Positions 35,448 to 43,963 of a DNA stretch of 64,000 bases are shown one piece after another. Position numbers and translations under genes: made by a program. The notes below the pieces were generated by a model, which did not search any database, was not told the DNA's origin, and saw only the letters and a program-made list of their open reading frames with translations. The DNA is from an uncultured Clostridia bacterium. GTDB taxonomy: Bacteria > Bacillota > Clostridia > Lachnospirales > CAG-274. The stretch lies in the NCBI GenBank assembly GCA_910579745.1, contig CAJTVH010000009.1:16470-80469 (forward strand), in the 5' to 3' direction. Numbering within the stretch: position 1 is the stretch's first letter; every line of letters begins with the position of its first letter.

Positions 35448-35587
35448 GGAAACACCGCACAAAGGAAAATAAAAATAATTTCTCAAATTTAAAATTTCCG
35501 TTATCGTGTCATTTTTCAAGAAAAATAACACTAACACTCCAATTTTTTTAAAAAATTATTTTTATTTTTGAATTGCGCGGTATTTCC
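35448..35587. mobile_element. Family A element, copy A6 (140 bp)
   Basis: It is inverted relative to A1, with TTAG duplicated on both sides. It lies between the J-like and I-like baseplate genes, which are usually adjacent. The flanks also contain ATTACAGCGATTTCATTACA and GGAATTGCTGTAATA, an older short palindrome. No gene is seen in 35281-35665. Confidence 0.85.
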
Positions 35588-35665
35588 TTAGATAAAATAT
35601 TTTTTCTATACTCTGTTTACTTTGGAATTGCCTAGGGCTTCTTTTATAAGGGGAGGGGATTTGTT

Positions 35666-36193
35666 TTGGCGCTTATTGATTATATACCTCGTTTTTTGAG
35701 AGATATAGATGAGTTTACGGCTCTTTTTTCAGCTCTTGACATTGAGATTTTAAACGCCGAAAGTTTTTTGAAAAAGCTTATGGACGGACAGTTTATATTT
35801 TACTGTGACGAGGAATATCTGCGTATTTTTGAGAAAGCTCTGGGAATTGAGAGTTATAAAATCTCAGAGGAAAAAAGACGCGAGAAAATTATTTTAAAAT
35901 TTAACGAGAAGCTTCCTTACACGGTTTTTCGTCTCAAAGAAAGTCTTTCGGCGATATGCGGGGAAGAAAATTATTCTCTATTTTTAATATATGACGAGTA
36001 TAGGCTTATTTTAAGGATTTTAAATAAGGATGACGACGTTTTGAGACAATGCGGGGAGCTCCTTGAGAGAATGATACCCGCGAATATAAAAACTGATACG
36101 ATTATTTTTAACACTCATGAAGTTGTCGGAAAGTTTAAACATTCTTATTTAAGCGGATTTACTCATTCAGAGATTTACTCAAAGATTCTTTAG
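35666..36193 (+). CDS. XkdU-like baseplate/tail protein I (DUF2313-type)
   Basis: A 175-residue protein from TTG35666 after GGGAGGGG. DYIPRFLRDIDEFTALFSAL, AESFLKKLMDGQFIFYCDEE, LRIFEKALGIESYKISEEKR and LKFNEKLPYTVFRLKESLSA form the YmfQ/XkdU pattern, ending in a fibre-attachment type helix and GRFKHSYL-like tail. It links baseplate to tail fibre, and the fibre gene starts 11 nt later. Confidence 0.8.
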   Translation: MALIDYIPRFLRDIDEFTALFSALDIEILNAESFLKKLMDGQFIFYCDEEYLRIFEKALGIESYKISEEKRREKIILKFNEKLPYTVFRLKESLSAICGEENYSLFLIYDEYRLILRILNKDDDVLRQCGELLERMIPANIKTDTIIFNTHEVVGKFKHSYLSGFTHSEIYSKIL

Positions 36194-36204
36194 GAGGTGT
36201 TTTT

Positions 36205-37902
36205 ATGGCTTCCTCTACCGACAATTTCAATTTAAGAAAAGACGGCAGGGACGATTATTACGATATTGATGTTGTTAATGACAACTTAGATAAAATTGAT
36301 TCGGCGCTTCAAAAAATTAAAAAAGAGGCCGAGAATAAGAACGGTGGAAACGCCGATATGTTAGGAGGAAAATATGCCTCGGATTTTACGGGTTATGAGG
36401 TGTTCGGATCTATTGACGAGTTATCCGAATCCGTTTATGAGGGGTTGTTTTATATAAGTAACTCACAGATTACGGGAATATCCTTAAAATCGGGACAGGA
36501 AACGGATGTACAGCCTGATAAGTCGGTTGTTTTTGATAATTACACAAGAATATACACAGGTACTGACGGGAGGCTGTATATTAAAACCGACAAATATTAT
36601 GAAGAGGAATCAATATGGGAGAAGGGGACGTTTAAATCTTTCGCTTTTGACGGACATAGACATATAGCGGAGGATATAACGGATTTTCCGTTAAAGTTAC
36701 CGGCTGACGGAGGAAACGCTGATACGGTGGGGGGAAGGAGAGCCTCTGATTTCGCGGAGGCGGGTCACAGCCATGGAAAAAGTGATATAACGGATTTTCC
36801 GTTAAGCTTACCAGCCAATGGAGGAAACGCCGATACGGTGGGGGGAAAGAGAGCCTCTGATTTCGCGGAGGCGAGTCACAGCCACGGAAAAAGTGACATA
36901 ACGGATTTTCCGTTAAGCTTACCAGCTGACGGAGGAAACGCCGACACAATATCGGGGATAGGAATAGACGGTATACAGATAAAACAAACGGGAACATCTT
37001 CTTACACGGACTGGAACGAAATTATTGAGCCTGGTTTTCATAAGTTAATGCCCCATACAGAAAACGAGCCGAACAGCGGAGACTGGTTTTTTCCCATAGT
37101 GTTTGCCTATGACACAACCGGTATTACTCAATTAGCCGTAGCTTATAGATATGACTGGATATATATGAGACATAAAAAGAAACTTGACAGCGGAATAACA
37201 GGCTGGACGGAATGGAGGAAAATAGGAGGGGCCTTTGAGCAGACCGTGAAAACAGACGGGACAGATTTAAATACTTTACACGGGAGCACGGAGTTATACA
37301 ATTTGCAGGGAGATTTTATCAACGGGCCCGATGGTGTAGGCTTATGGGGGAGTCTGCTTTCTTTATACGGAACTGGTTCGATAAAAACGATACAAGTGTA
37401 TTTCCCAGATGCAGGAAATGGGGCGTATATAAGGAGATGTAAGGTAAACGGCTCTAGCTGGAGCGAGTGGGTAAATATCGGCGGCGAGGCTGTTGAGAGT
37501 ATAAGGAAAAGCACAAAGACCTTTACCGCCTCGGCGGGGAACTGGTACAGGCTTGTAAAGGGAAAACCGCACAACGGCTCCGACAACAGCGGGGCGTGCG
37601 GAATTATGACTATAACGGCGGATTCCGCGGAGTATTATAGCGGAGATGTTATTTCCGTGGTTCAAAACGGAAGTTCTGGAAGTTTTACCATACTTAATCA
37701 CAGTAAGCACAACGGATTTTTTAACTCCTATAGAATGGTGAGAGGAAATGACGGATATATGTATATAGACGGATACACAAATTTAAACGGGGGATTAACC
37801 TCGCTTACGTTTACTTTTTCAGGAGTAGGCTGGAACATACGCGACTATATAGCGGTAATAGGGTCTAATTTCGGAAGCGTCGTTATGGAGGCGGCGGTAT
37901 AA
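36205..37902 (+). CDS. Tail fibre with 37-residue repeats and knob domains
   Basis: A 565-residue receptor-binding fibre. The N-terminal part has NLRKDGRDDYYDIDVVNDNL, the usual baseplate-attachment region. Residues about 150-250 contain 37-residue repeats with HSHGKSDITDFPLSLPA and GGNADTVGGKRASDFAEA. Two pyocin-knob-like modules follow, ending TGWTEWRKIGG and SSWSEWVNIGG. The C-terminal domain (about 430-565) is glycine- and serine-rich and unrecognised. Since the module still encodes a complete fibre, host recognition may be retained. AGGAGGTG precedes the ATG. Confidence 0.85.
   Translation: MASSTDNFNLRKDGRDDYYDIDVVNDNLDKIDSALQKIKKEAENKNGGNADMLGGKYASDFTGYEVFGSIDELSESVYEGLFYISNSQITGISLKSGQETDVQPDKSVVFDNYTRIYTGTDGRLYIKTDKYYEEESIWEKGTFKSFAFDGHRHIAEDITDFPLKLPADGGNADTVGGRRASDFAEAGHSHGKSDITDFPLSLPANGGNADTVGGKRASDFAEASHSHGKSDITDFPLSLPADGGNADTISGIGIDGIQIKQTGTSSYTDWNEIIEPGFHKLMPHTENEPNSGDWFFPIVFAYDTTGITQLAVAYRYDWIYMRHKKKLDSGITGWTEWRKIGGAFEQTVKTDGTDLNTLHGSTELYNLQGDFINGPDGVGLWGSLLSLYGTGSIKTIQVYFPDAGNGAYIRRCKVNGSSWSEWVNIGGEAVESIRKSTKTFTASAGNWYRLVKGKPHNGSDNSGACGIMTITADSAEYYSGDVISVVQNGSSGSFTILNHSKHNGFFNSYRMVRGNDGYMYIDGYTNLNGGLTSLTFTFSGVGWNIRDYIAVIGSNFGSVVMEAAV
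36658..36955 (+). repeat. 111-bp in-frame tandem repeats in the tail fibre gene
   Basis: The segment GGAGGAAACGC recurs at 36709, 36820 and 36931, exactly 111 bp (37 codons) apart. The copies are very similar at the DNA level. Unequal recombination could change fibre length without breaking the frame. Confidence 0.85.
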
Positions 37903-38049
37903 CGAATATTTATGTTACCAAATAGATTTATAAAATAATAAATAATCAAGCTTTTAATAAAACTTGGCATAGAAAGGGATTATTTTATTTGTTTCTGCCT
38001 AATGATTTTTCAAATTGCCAGAGTATTAAATTTTTTGGAGGTGTTTTTT

Positions 38050-38517
38050 ATGGATGAGTTTATTGAGGGTTTAAAAATATTTATAAGCGCCCTTATCGCT
38101 TCAGGGGTTTCTCTTTTTGGGGCGAGTTTTAAATACATATTGGTTTTAATTCTCCTTATGGCGGCGGATACTGTTTTTGGGTGGATAAGGAGCAGAAAAA
38201 ATGGAACGTGGAAAGTTTCTGCCGCTAAAAGCGGGTTTATAGGAAAGATAATAGAGCTTATATTTATAGGGGTGTTATATCTTCTTGACTGGATTTTTCA
38301 GACGAACTTACTTAAATATATGGGGGTATTTTATTTTGGCATATGTGAAACGGCGAGCATTATTAATAATTACTGCGGGATAAACGGGAATTTACCTGAA
38401 GGGACGGAGGAAATTATAAATAAAGCTCGGTTAGGTTTTGGTAATATGGTTATATCTAGAATAAAAAGCGTTATAAACAGTTTTTTTGATTCGGGAAACG
38501 GAAAAAAGAATGATTGA
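38050..38517 (+). CDS. Phage holin family protein (Phage_holin_4_1 type)
   Basis: A 155-residue membrane protein. Hydrophobic helices lie around residues 10-25, 29-45, 68-85 and 92-105. The family-like elements are LLMAADTVFGWIRSRKNGTW, KIIELIFIGVLYLLDWIF, and YFGICETASIINNYCGINGN followed by LPEGTEEIINKA. ATG38050 is preceded by GGAGGTG. No endolysin follows, so it may be a vestige, may use a host lysin, or may serve release of another cargo. Confidence 0.85.
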   Translation: MDEFIEGLKIFISALIASGVSLFGASFKYILVLILLMAADTVFGWIRSRKNGTWKVSAAKSGFIGKIIELIFIGVLYLLDWIFQTNLLKYMGVFYFGICETASIINNYCGINGNLPEGTEEIINKARLGFGNMVISRIKSVINSFFDSGNGKKND

Positions 38518-38622
38518 GAATTGGTTATAGCCAAACAACTTGAAGATGAGCGAGAGAAGACTGTGCTCAGTTACAGAGTAAATGAATTGTTATAAAAAGA
38601 AGCAAAGGATGTGAGTCTTATT

Positions 38623-38877
38623 ATGAAAGATTTTAAGAAAGCGGAGAGGGAGTTTTTTTCTAAAAGATGCGAGAAAATTTTAACTTCTTCCACGGGAAAA
38701 AAAGTTTCCGACAGAACTTTCAAAATTCTCTCTGATAGGTTATCGGATAATGATAAAAGTTTGCTTTTTAAATATGCCGAGGAGGTCAACTCAGAGAACG
38801 CCGAAACGGAAGAGCTTCTTTATTCAGGAGGTTTTTTCGACGGCATTGTTTTCGCCGTGAAAAGCGGAAGAGTATGA
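38623..38877 (+). CDS. Small helical protein at the right end of the phage module
   Basis: An 84-residue charged protein from ATG38623. An in-frame GTG at 38611 would add four residues. It has FKKAEREFFSKRCEKILTSS, RTFKILSDRLSDNDKSLLFK, an acidic ENAETEEL stretch and SGGFFDGIVFAVKSGRV. It lacks catalytic motifs of amidases or lysozymes, so it is not an evident endolysin. It is separated from the holin by a short B-element fragment (38523-38560). Function unknown. Confidence 0.5.
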   Translation: MKDFKKAEREFFSKRCEKILTSSTGKKVSDRTFKILSDRLSDNDKSLLFKYAEEVNSENAETEELLYSGGFFDGIVFAVKSGRV

Positions 38878-39344
38878 TATTTTTTTAACCGAATTACAGC
38901 AACCGCCCTAAAATTAAAAAGAATATTTATTCATGTTAGAGCGTATCTGAAAACTAAAATACGCGCGAAAAATTATAAAAAATAAAACGAAAGACAATTT
39001 ATCAGAGTATATATGAAAATATGACCGTGATTTTTTTGTTTTACAAATACGGTGATATATAGTTTTACATAGGATGTATTTAGGCGGTTTTAAAAAATAC
39101 CTCCCTTTTTTACATAGGGAGACGTATAGAGGAAATTTGAGACGAGACTTATAGTCAAAGCGGCTGAAAAAAGCTAAAGGAGGCGAATTGAAAATTATTT
39201 TTCGCGGGGCGGGGGAGGGAGAGATGTCTGTGCCTATGCCGACTGACGCTGACGCGGCGAAAAGGCTTTTCAGCCGCTCCGGACTTGTTTGGTTCTAAGT
39301 TTTTTGAGTATAGAGGAGTTTCGCTTGGCAATAGGGTTTGTTTA
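38878..39344. repeat. Right flank of phage module with family C and B copies
   Basis: 38943-38997 is a truncated C element (GTATCTGAAAACTAAAATAC). 39149-39312 is a B element (TATAGTCAAAG, GGGGCGGGGGAGGGAGAG, GCCTATGCCGACTGACGCTG, TTTTTTGAGTATA). There is no integrase, tRNA or attachment-site duplication visible here. No gene is supported. Confidence 0.6.
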
Positions 39345-39995
39345 TTAATCCATTATCAGTTTACTGTTAATCCATTTTCCGTAAGAGTTTTTACCCTCCT
39401 CAATCAAGGCCGTGCCGCGGGATATATCTGTTATATGCTTTACAAGCCCAACGGCTTTATCATTTTCACAAAGTACGGTAAATTTTACTTTATCAGTATA
39501 TTCGGTATCATATATTATATGCTCTCCTCCGAGAATCTCATATTGTATTTTTCCCGATGTATTATAGTCAACTGTTATATATATATATTTATACAATATT
39601 TTTTCTATTATTTTAGCTGAAAGAACCCCTTCTTTAGCTGATTTTCCATAGGCTCGGACAAGTCCGCCGGTACCTAAAAGAGTTCCGCCGAAATATCTTG
39701 TGACAACAATTACGGCGTTTTTTAGGTCTTCCCCCCTAAGGACGTCTAACACGGGAAGACCAGCCGTTCCGCTTGGCTCCCCGTCGTCGCTTTGTTTCTC
39801 TATCTCATTTTTACCGCCTATTCTATAGGCGAAAACGTTATGAGCCGCGTTATAATGTTTTTTCTTTATACTTAAAATAAATTCTCTTGCCTCGTCTTCT
39901 GTGGACACGGGTTTTACCGCCGCTATAAATTTAGATTTTTTTTCCGTTATTTCAGCCTCGCCAAATTCATTTACGGTTTTAAAGTGTTTTAACAT
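39345..39995 (-). CDS. YigZ / IMPACT family protein (UPF0029)
   Basis: A 216-residue protein. The N-terminal UPF0029/IMPACT domain has KKSKFIAAVKPVSTEDEARE, KHYNAAHNVFAYRIG, QSDDGEPSGTAGLPVLDVL and the signature VVVTRYFGGTLLGTGGLVRA. A smaller C-terminal DUF1949-like domain follows. YigZ proteins are proposed to affect translation or GCN2-like regulation in general terms, and the exact bacterial role is unsettled. AAGAGGTG precedes the ATG. It is not part of the phage module, being on the opposite strand. Confidence 0.92.
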   Translation of the reverse strand: MLKHFKTVNEFGEAEITEKKSKFIAAVKPVSTEDEAREFILSIKKKHYNAAHNVFAYRIGGKNEIEKQSDDGEPSGTAGLPVLDVLRGEDLKNAVIVVTRYFGGTLLGTGGLVRAYGKSAKEGVLSAKIIEKILYKYIYITVDYNTSGKIQYEILGGEHIIYDTEYTDKVKFTVLCENDKAVGLVKHITDISRGTALIEEGKNSYGKWINSKLIMD

Positions 39996-40098
39996 TTTTT
40001 ACACCTCTTACGGTTTTTATATAACGCTTTTCTGCGTTTAAATATTTTACTGTGGAGAACATATTGAAAATTGTTATAGACATAGCCAAGAAATTTGA

Positions 40099-40276
40099 GG
40101 AAATACCGAGGGGAAATAAAAAGTTTTATTTTTGTGTCTTTTTCTTTGAGAAAATAATGACTTTGTTTAAGTTTTTTGCCGGTAAGGGTGATATTATTTT
40201 TATCAGACTTTTTTAGGACTTTACAATAATTTCTTAGTTTTAAAAAAAGTCTATTTTTAAGTTACACGGTATTTCC
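40099..40276. repeat. Family A-like longer element (178 bp)
   Basis: The ends GGAAATACCG and CGGTATTTCC match family A, but the interior is different and longer, with imperfect self-complementarity (AGTTTTATTTTTG and TCTATTTTTAAG arms). It may be a related MITE subfamily in the YigZ-CvpA gap. No clear target duplication is present. Confidence 0.5.
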
Positions 40277-40293
40277 ATGAACAGACGCACAGT

Positions 40294-40959
40294 TTATATC
40301 AAGCTCTCTATCGCCGAAAGTCCTTTTATCAATATATTTGAGTCGTAAAATTTACTTGCTATCAAAGAATTTGACACAGCCTCGCTTATTCCAGCGAACA
40401 TTGGCTTTCCGTAAAGCATAGTAAGAACGGCGAAAAGAATCCATATTACAAGTACGCCCTGAGCGAAGCCCAAAATTCCACCTCCTAATTTATTAGCCGT
40501 TCTCAAAACAGGAAGGCGGCTTATTATATTAAGTGTGTTAGCGAGAATTTTAAAAAACACGAACAAGAACAAAAAGACAATTATCATAGCTATTATATTT
40601 ATAATAAATACAGTTATATATTCGCTTATATAGTCTGTGTAATCTAATTTACCGCCTATGTTATCAATTAAATCTGTTTGAAGAAATTCGGGAATATTAA
40701 GACTTTTTACAAGGGATTCCCCTGTCTCGTTATCTAAATTTAAAAAAGTGTTTCCCACATAAGATTTTATACTTTCAAATATACTCGTGTCTCTTAGTAT
40801 GTTTGCCAAAATAGGACTCAAAATTCCTGATAAAACGGCTGAGATTAATGTGGTGAAAAATCCTAAAAGTGTGTGTATAAGGCCTCTGTGATAATAAAAA
40901 TAAGTGCAGGCTGTAAGGAAAACGATTACTATCACGTCCGCTATATTAAATTCATTCAT
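40294..40959 (-). CDS. CvpA family membrane protein
   Basis: A 221-residue protein with four hydrophobic helices (about residues 8-20, 28-55, 110-140 and 160-190). The CvpA pattern includes NIADVIVIVFLTACTYFYYH, a glycine-containing loop and ANKLGGGILGFAQGVLVIWI. CvpA relatives affect colicin V export, biofilm formation or envelope homeostasis in other bacteria. The role here is unknown. GGGAGG precedes the ATG. The DUF5711 gene lies upstream on the same strand, a common clostridial pairing. Confidence 0.85.
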   Translation of the reverse strand: MNEFNIADVIVIVFLTACTYFYYHRGLIHTLLGFFTTLISAVLSGILSPILANILRDTSIFESIKSYVGNTFLNLDNETGESLVKSLNIPEFLQTDLIDNIGGKLDYTDYISEYITVFIINIIAMIIVFLFLFVFFKILANTLNIISRLPVLRTANKLGGGILGFAQGVLVIWILFAVLTMLYGKPMFAGISEAVSNSLIASKFYDSNILIKGLSAIESLI

Positions 40960-41010
40960 TGATTTTTTCCTCCCAAAATTTTTATTTACGGCGGTTAAAT
41001 TTCTTAGAGA

Positions 41011-41163
41011 GTATCTGAAAACTAAAATACGCGAGAAAAATTATAAAAAATAAAACGAAACAGAAAAGCTTTTCTATTTAATTGAACTGTTTTCGTTTAT
41101 TTTTTAATAATTTTTTGGACATTTCTCGTATATAACTGATAGCTTATGATAGTTTTCAGATAC
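41011..41163. repeat. Family C element, 153 bp
   Basis: It begins GTATCTGAAAAC and ends GTTTTCAGATAC. It is nearly identical in sequence and equal in length to the copy at 6257-6409, about 35 kb away, which indicates recent dispersal. It lies between the CvpA and DUF5711 genes. Confidence 0.8.
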
Positions 41164-41211
41164 TCCCTAAATGAAATTTCTGAAACTTGGACTTTACTGA
41201 ACTGATTCATT

Positions 41212-42945
41212 TTAATCGTCTGGGTTAGGAGAGGCGGGATTAGCCTCATTAGGGGTTTGTTCAGGCGATTGGACGGGGGTCTGTTGGGGCGCCGCCTCGA
41301 TAGGCGGAGACGAGTTATTCTCACGGTTTGTATTTCCCGAGTTATTAACGTTATTTGTATTGTCGGGAGGTGTTTGGTTTAGGTTATTATTGCTATTAGA
41401 CCCATTTGAGGTATTTGAGCCGTCTATATTATTATTAGACTCTAAAGGCGATGGGTCGATTTCTTCCGGACGTTCATCATCGTTATTCTCAGCGGGTTTA
41501 TTATTGTTTTTATTATTAGAGGCGGGCACTGATGTTTGGCGGATATTATTATTTTTATTATTACTCGTCGGGGGTTTAGTATTTTTATTTTTTATAATTG
41601 AGGTTTCCGGTTTTTCCGATTTTGGAGAGACTTTTACCGTGGTCTCTTCTGATCTGGCTTCCGACTCGGTTTGAGAAGGGAGTTTAATTTCCTCTTTTGT
41701 CTCTTCTTCCTTATTTTCATTATCAGGATTGTATAGCTGCTGATTTTGAAGAACCTCGTCCGTGAGTCTGAAAATAGAAGCTTTATTTGTCCCAACGAAC
41801 AAAACCAAGTCGTCATTATTTATAAGCAGAAGTTTTTTTGTATCTTGGCCGGTATTATATTCCCACATAAGTTTTCCGGAAAGGCTGTAATTTTTAAAGC
41901 TCCTATCCATTCCTATTAAAACGGAATTTTGGGACGGGTATATACCAGTAACCTTTTTTTCGGATAAAACGCTGAATTTTTGATTTCCGTTTTTATCATA
42001 GCATATTGTTGTGCCGTTTTCGAGAGCATCTTCTCCCGAGTTTATGATTTTTTCCCCGAAAGAAGCGTATACGTTGGCGTTTTGGTCAAAAGCTACTTGT
42101 TTTATCTGATTTTTAAACTTGATTTTATTTTTTTCTTTGTATTTTTCAGCCGTGTCGGGGTTTACATACACAAATGTAAGAGAACTGTCTGAAGCTATCG
42201 CCACAGAGTTGTTATCAATAAAATTTATCACACCGCAGACCGCTTCCGCCTCATCGAAAGACGCGAAAACGGTGCTGCTTGTCTCGCTTTCCTTTATATT
42301 TTCCTCATTTATATTATAAAAAGAAACCCGTGAGCTTACTGATATTTCATTTATATTAAGAAATCCCACCGCTAAAATATTTCCGCTCTTTGAGATACTT
42401 GACGAAACGGGTATTCCGTGAGCTATCTGGAAGTGGCCTGAAAATATCACATTTCCGTCGGAATTATAAACCTCAAGCTGATATTCTGAGTCGGAAGACG
42501 TTATTATACTGGAGTATCCCTCAGAATTTAAGGAAAAGCTTACAATAGGATTATTTGTTTGTACGGAGTATTTTTTTCCATCGCTGTCATAGACTATCAT
42601 AACTCTGCCTTTTTGCTCGCTCACACCTATAATACTCTCATTTTGAACCATATAAGGAAGAGTCATGTTATAAGTCTCGCTCCACAATATTTCTCCGCTT
42701 GAGTCTATATATTGCACCCCGTCTTTCGTACAGTAATATATATGATTTTCCCACACTGCGAAATCAGCTTTATTTCCCGCGTCATAGGAAAAGTCTTTTA
42801 TTGTTTTTATATTTGACGTGTATTTTCCATTTGTGACGGTCTGCCCGTATTCCATTGATATTAACGCGGCTAAAAACGCCACCAGAATCACCACAAGAAA
42901 GAAAATCTTTTTATTTGTTTTTGTTTTGTTTTTTTCTCGCGTCAT
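41212..42945 (-). CDS. DUF5711 family membrane-anchored beta-propeller-like protein
   Basis: A 577-residue protein. A short basic start (MTREKNKTKTNKK) and one membrane helix (about 14-30) anchor an external domain. Repeated WD/PQQ-like strands follow, with KNHIYYCTKDGVQYIDSSGE-type, ILWSETYNMTLPYMVQNESI and KNYSLSGKLMWEYNTG segments, the DUF5711 type. From about residue 410 the sequence is low complexity, rich in Asn, Ser, Pro, Thr and Glu, suggesting a disordered surface tail. Function unknown. It probably forms a unit with the downstream cvpA-like gene. Confidence 0.8.
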   Translation of the reverse strand: MTREKNKTKTNKKIFFLVVILVAFLAALISMEYGQTVTNGKYTSNIKTIKDFSYDAGNKADFAVWENHIYYCTKDGVQYIDSSGEILWSETYNMTLPYMVQNESIIGVSEQKGRVMIVYDSDGKKYSVQTNNPIVSFSLNSEGYSSIITSSDSEYQLEVYNSDGNVIFSGHFQIAHGIPVSSSISKSGNILAVGFLNINEISVSSRVSFYNINEENIKESETSSTVFASFDEAEAVCGVINFIDNNSVAIASDSSLTFVYVNPDTAEKYKEKNKIKFKNQIKQVAFDQNANVYASFGEKIINSGEDALENGTTICYDKNGNQKFSVLSEKKVTGIYPSQNSVLIGMDRSFKNYSLSGKLMWEYNTGQDTKKLLLINNDDLVLFVGTNKASIFRLTDEVLQNQQLYNPDNENKEEETKEEIKLPSQTESEARSEETTVKVSPKSEKPETSIIKNKNTKPPTSNNKNNNIRQTSVPASNNKNNNKPAENNDDERPEEIDPSPLESNNNIDGSNTSNGSNSNNNLNQTPPDNTNNVNNSGNTNRENNSSPPIEAAPQQTPVQSPEQTPNEANPASPNPDD

Positions 42946-43064
42946 AATTTAATCTCCGTGAAAATGCCGTTTATAAAAAGTTCTCAAATATACAAAATCA
43001 AGAGAGCGGGAGGCCTTTTTTGGACTCCCGCTCATAACGGGTGGGGGCTTTTTTTGGAAAGGCT

Positions 43065-43165
43065 GATTTAACCGATTTAATTGCCCGCGCTTTTTAAGCG
43101 GAGGCGCTTTACTTTTATGCCCGAAGTATTTTTATGAAATAAAAATATGAATAGCTTTTGACTCA
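43065..43165. repeat. Family E repeat copy
   Basis: CCCGCGCTTTTTAAGCGG forms a short hairpin, then TTTACTTTTATGCCCGAAG, then TATTTTTATGAAATAAAAAT and GAATAGCTTTTGAC. The same order is present upstream of parB and near glgA. At 43004-43030 a GAGCGGGAG/CTCCCGCTC hairpin may act as a terminator. No gene is seen in 42946-43194. Confidence 0.5.
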
Positions 43166-43194
43166 ACCGTTTTTTAGATTATGTAAGGGTTCAT

Positions 43195-43596
43195 TTATTT
43201 GGAGTATTCCCTGTAATATTTAGCGAATTCTTTATCCACTATTGTAATATGCTGTACAAACAAATCGAGAATAGTTTTATTAACATCGATTATTACAGAA
43301 AGGGAAGCACCATCTGTCTTAAATTTCTCAAATAATTTATCTACTTTTTTTATAAATTCCTCATGAGCGACTTTATGTTGTTGATATTTAGGGTATCCGC
43401 TTTTTACCTGAAGCTCTTCCTCATTATCAAAATGATCTTTTACATAATTTTCCAAATATTTGAGAGTAGGAAGAAGCTCTTCAGCCGCCTTGCCTCTTTT
43501 TCCAGCCTCGAAAATAGCGTTCATTTTACCTATAATATCTTTATGCTGAGAGTCGATACTCTCAACTCCTGTCGCTAAACTTTCTTTCCAAAACAT
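43195..43596 (-). CDS. Bacteriohemerythrin
   Basis: A 133-residue O2-binding di-iron four-helix bundle. All seven ligands are present in register: His18 (IDSQHKD), His55 and Glu59 (KDHFDNEEEL), His74 and His78 (QQHKVAHEEF), His116 and Asp121 (VQHITIVDKEF). It starts MFWKESLATGVESID, typical of the family. In an anaerobe it probably scavenges or senses oxygen. It stands alone, with AAGGAGGA before the ATG. Confidence 0.95.
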   Translation of the reverse strand: MFWKESLATGVESIDSQHKDIIGKMNAIFEAGKRGKAAEELLPTLKYLENYVKDHFDNEEELQVKSGYPKYQQHKVAHEEFIKKVDKLFEKFKTDGASLSVIIDVNKTILDLFVQHITIVDKEFAKYYREYSK

Positions 43597-43963
43597 AATA
43601 TAAATCCTCCTTATTTTTTATAAGATTTTTTTCGCAAATTTTAAATACTTACTTTTCTGATAAGATTATCAGAAGCTGTTTTACGATTTTTTGAAAAAAT
43701 CTGTTATTAGATCTGTTCAACAGTCTGATAACGCCTCTTGACAAATTTTTTCCGTTATAATTTGACTAAAATTTATACCATAATTTCTAAATATCAAGGT
43801 TAAAATTAGATTTAGACTGACGAGAAAATGTTTTGTCAATTATTATTATTTAGATTATTGAGCAAATCGTATTAAATATTAATATATATATTTATTTTAA
43901 AACCAATATAAAAATTTTGCAACTAAAATTTATAATAGAATATGTTAAAAAACCAAAATATGC
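43597..43963. other. Intergenic, no gene seen
   Basis: An AT-rich stretch with GATAAGATTATCAGA-type short palindromes and no ORF with a ribosome-binding site. The only clear signal is the terminator at its left-hand gene boundary (next entry). Confidence 0.4.

Larger units (their letters stand above)
21509..38877 (+). mobile_element. Compact PBSX/skin-like contractile phage module, incomplete
   Basis: About 17 kb of collinear plus-strand phage genes run in PBSX/skin order: TerS, TerL, portal, scaffold, capsid, connectors, tail terminator, sheath, tube, tail chaperone, baseplate hub, W, J, I-like proteins, fibre, holin. Missing are integrase/excisionase, repressor, replication genes, a tape-measure gene (expected between 31400 and 31845), a separate gp10-like neck gene (only 108 bp at 27161-27268), and endolysin. 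No frameshift or premature stop is seen in the genes present. It is a defective or domesticated prophage. A gene-transfer or bacteriocin-like particle is possible but unproven. Confidence 0.85.

Noticed and set aside
21023..35587. Regularly occurring repeats as a CRISPR array
   Set aside because: Copies are 140 bp, kilobases apart, in both orientations and flanked by target duplications. There are no spacers or cas genes.
38623..38877. Possible endolysin after the holin
   Set aside because: It is only 84 residues long and has no amidase, lysozyme, NlpC/P60 or binding-domain motif.
39285..39620. 111-residue plus-strand ORF
   Set aside because: It is antisense to the YigZ gene and low complexity, starting inside a B element.
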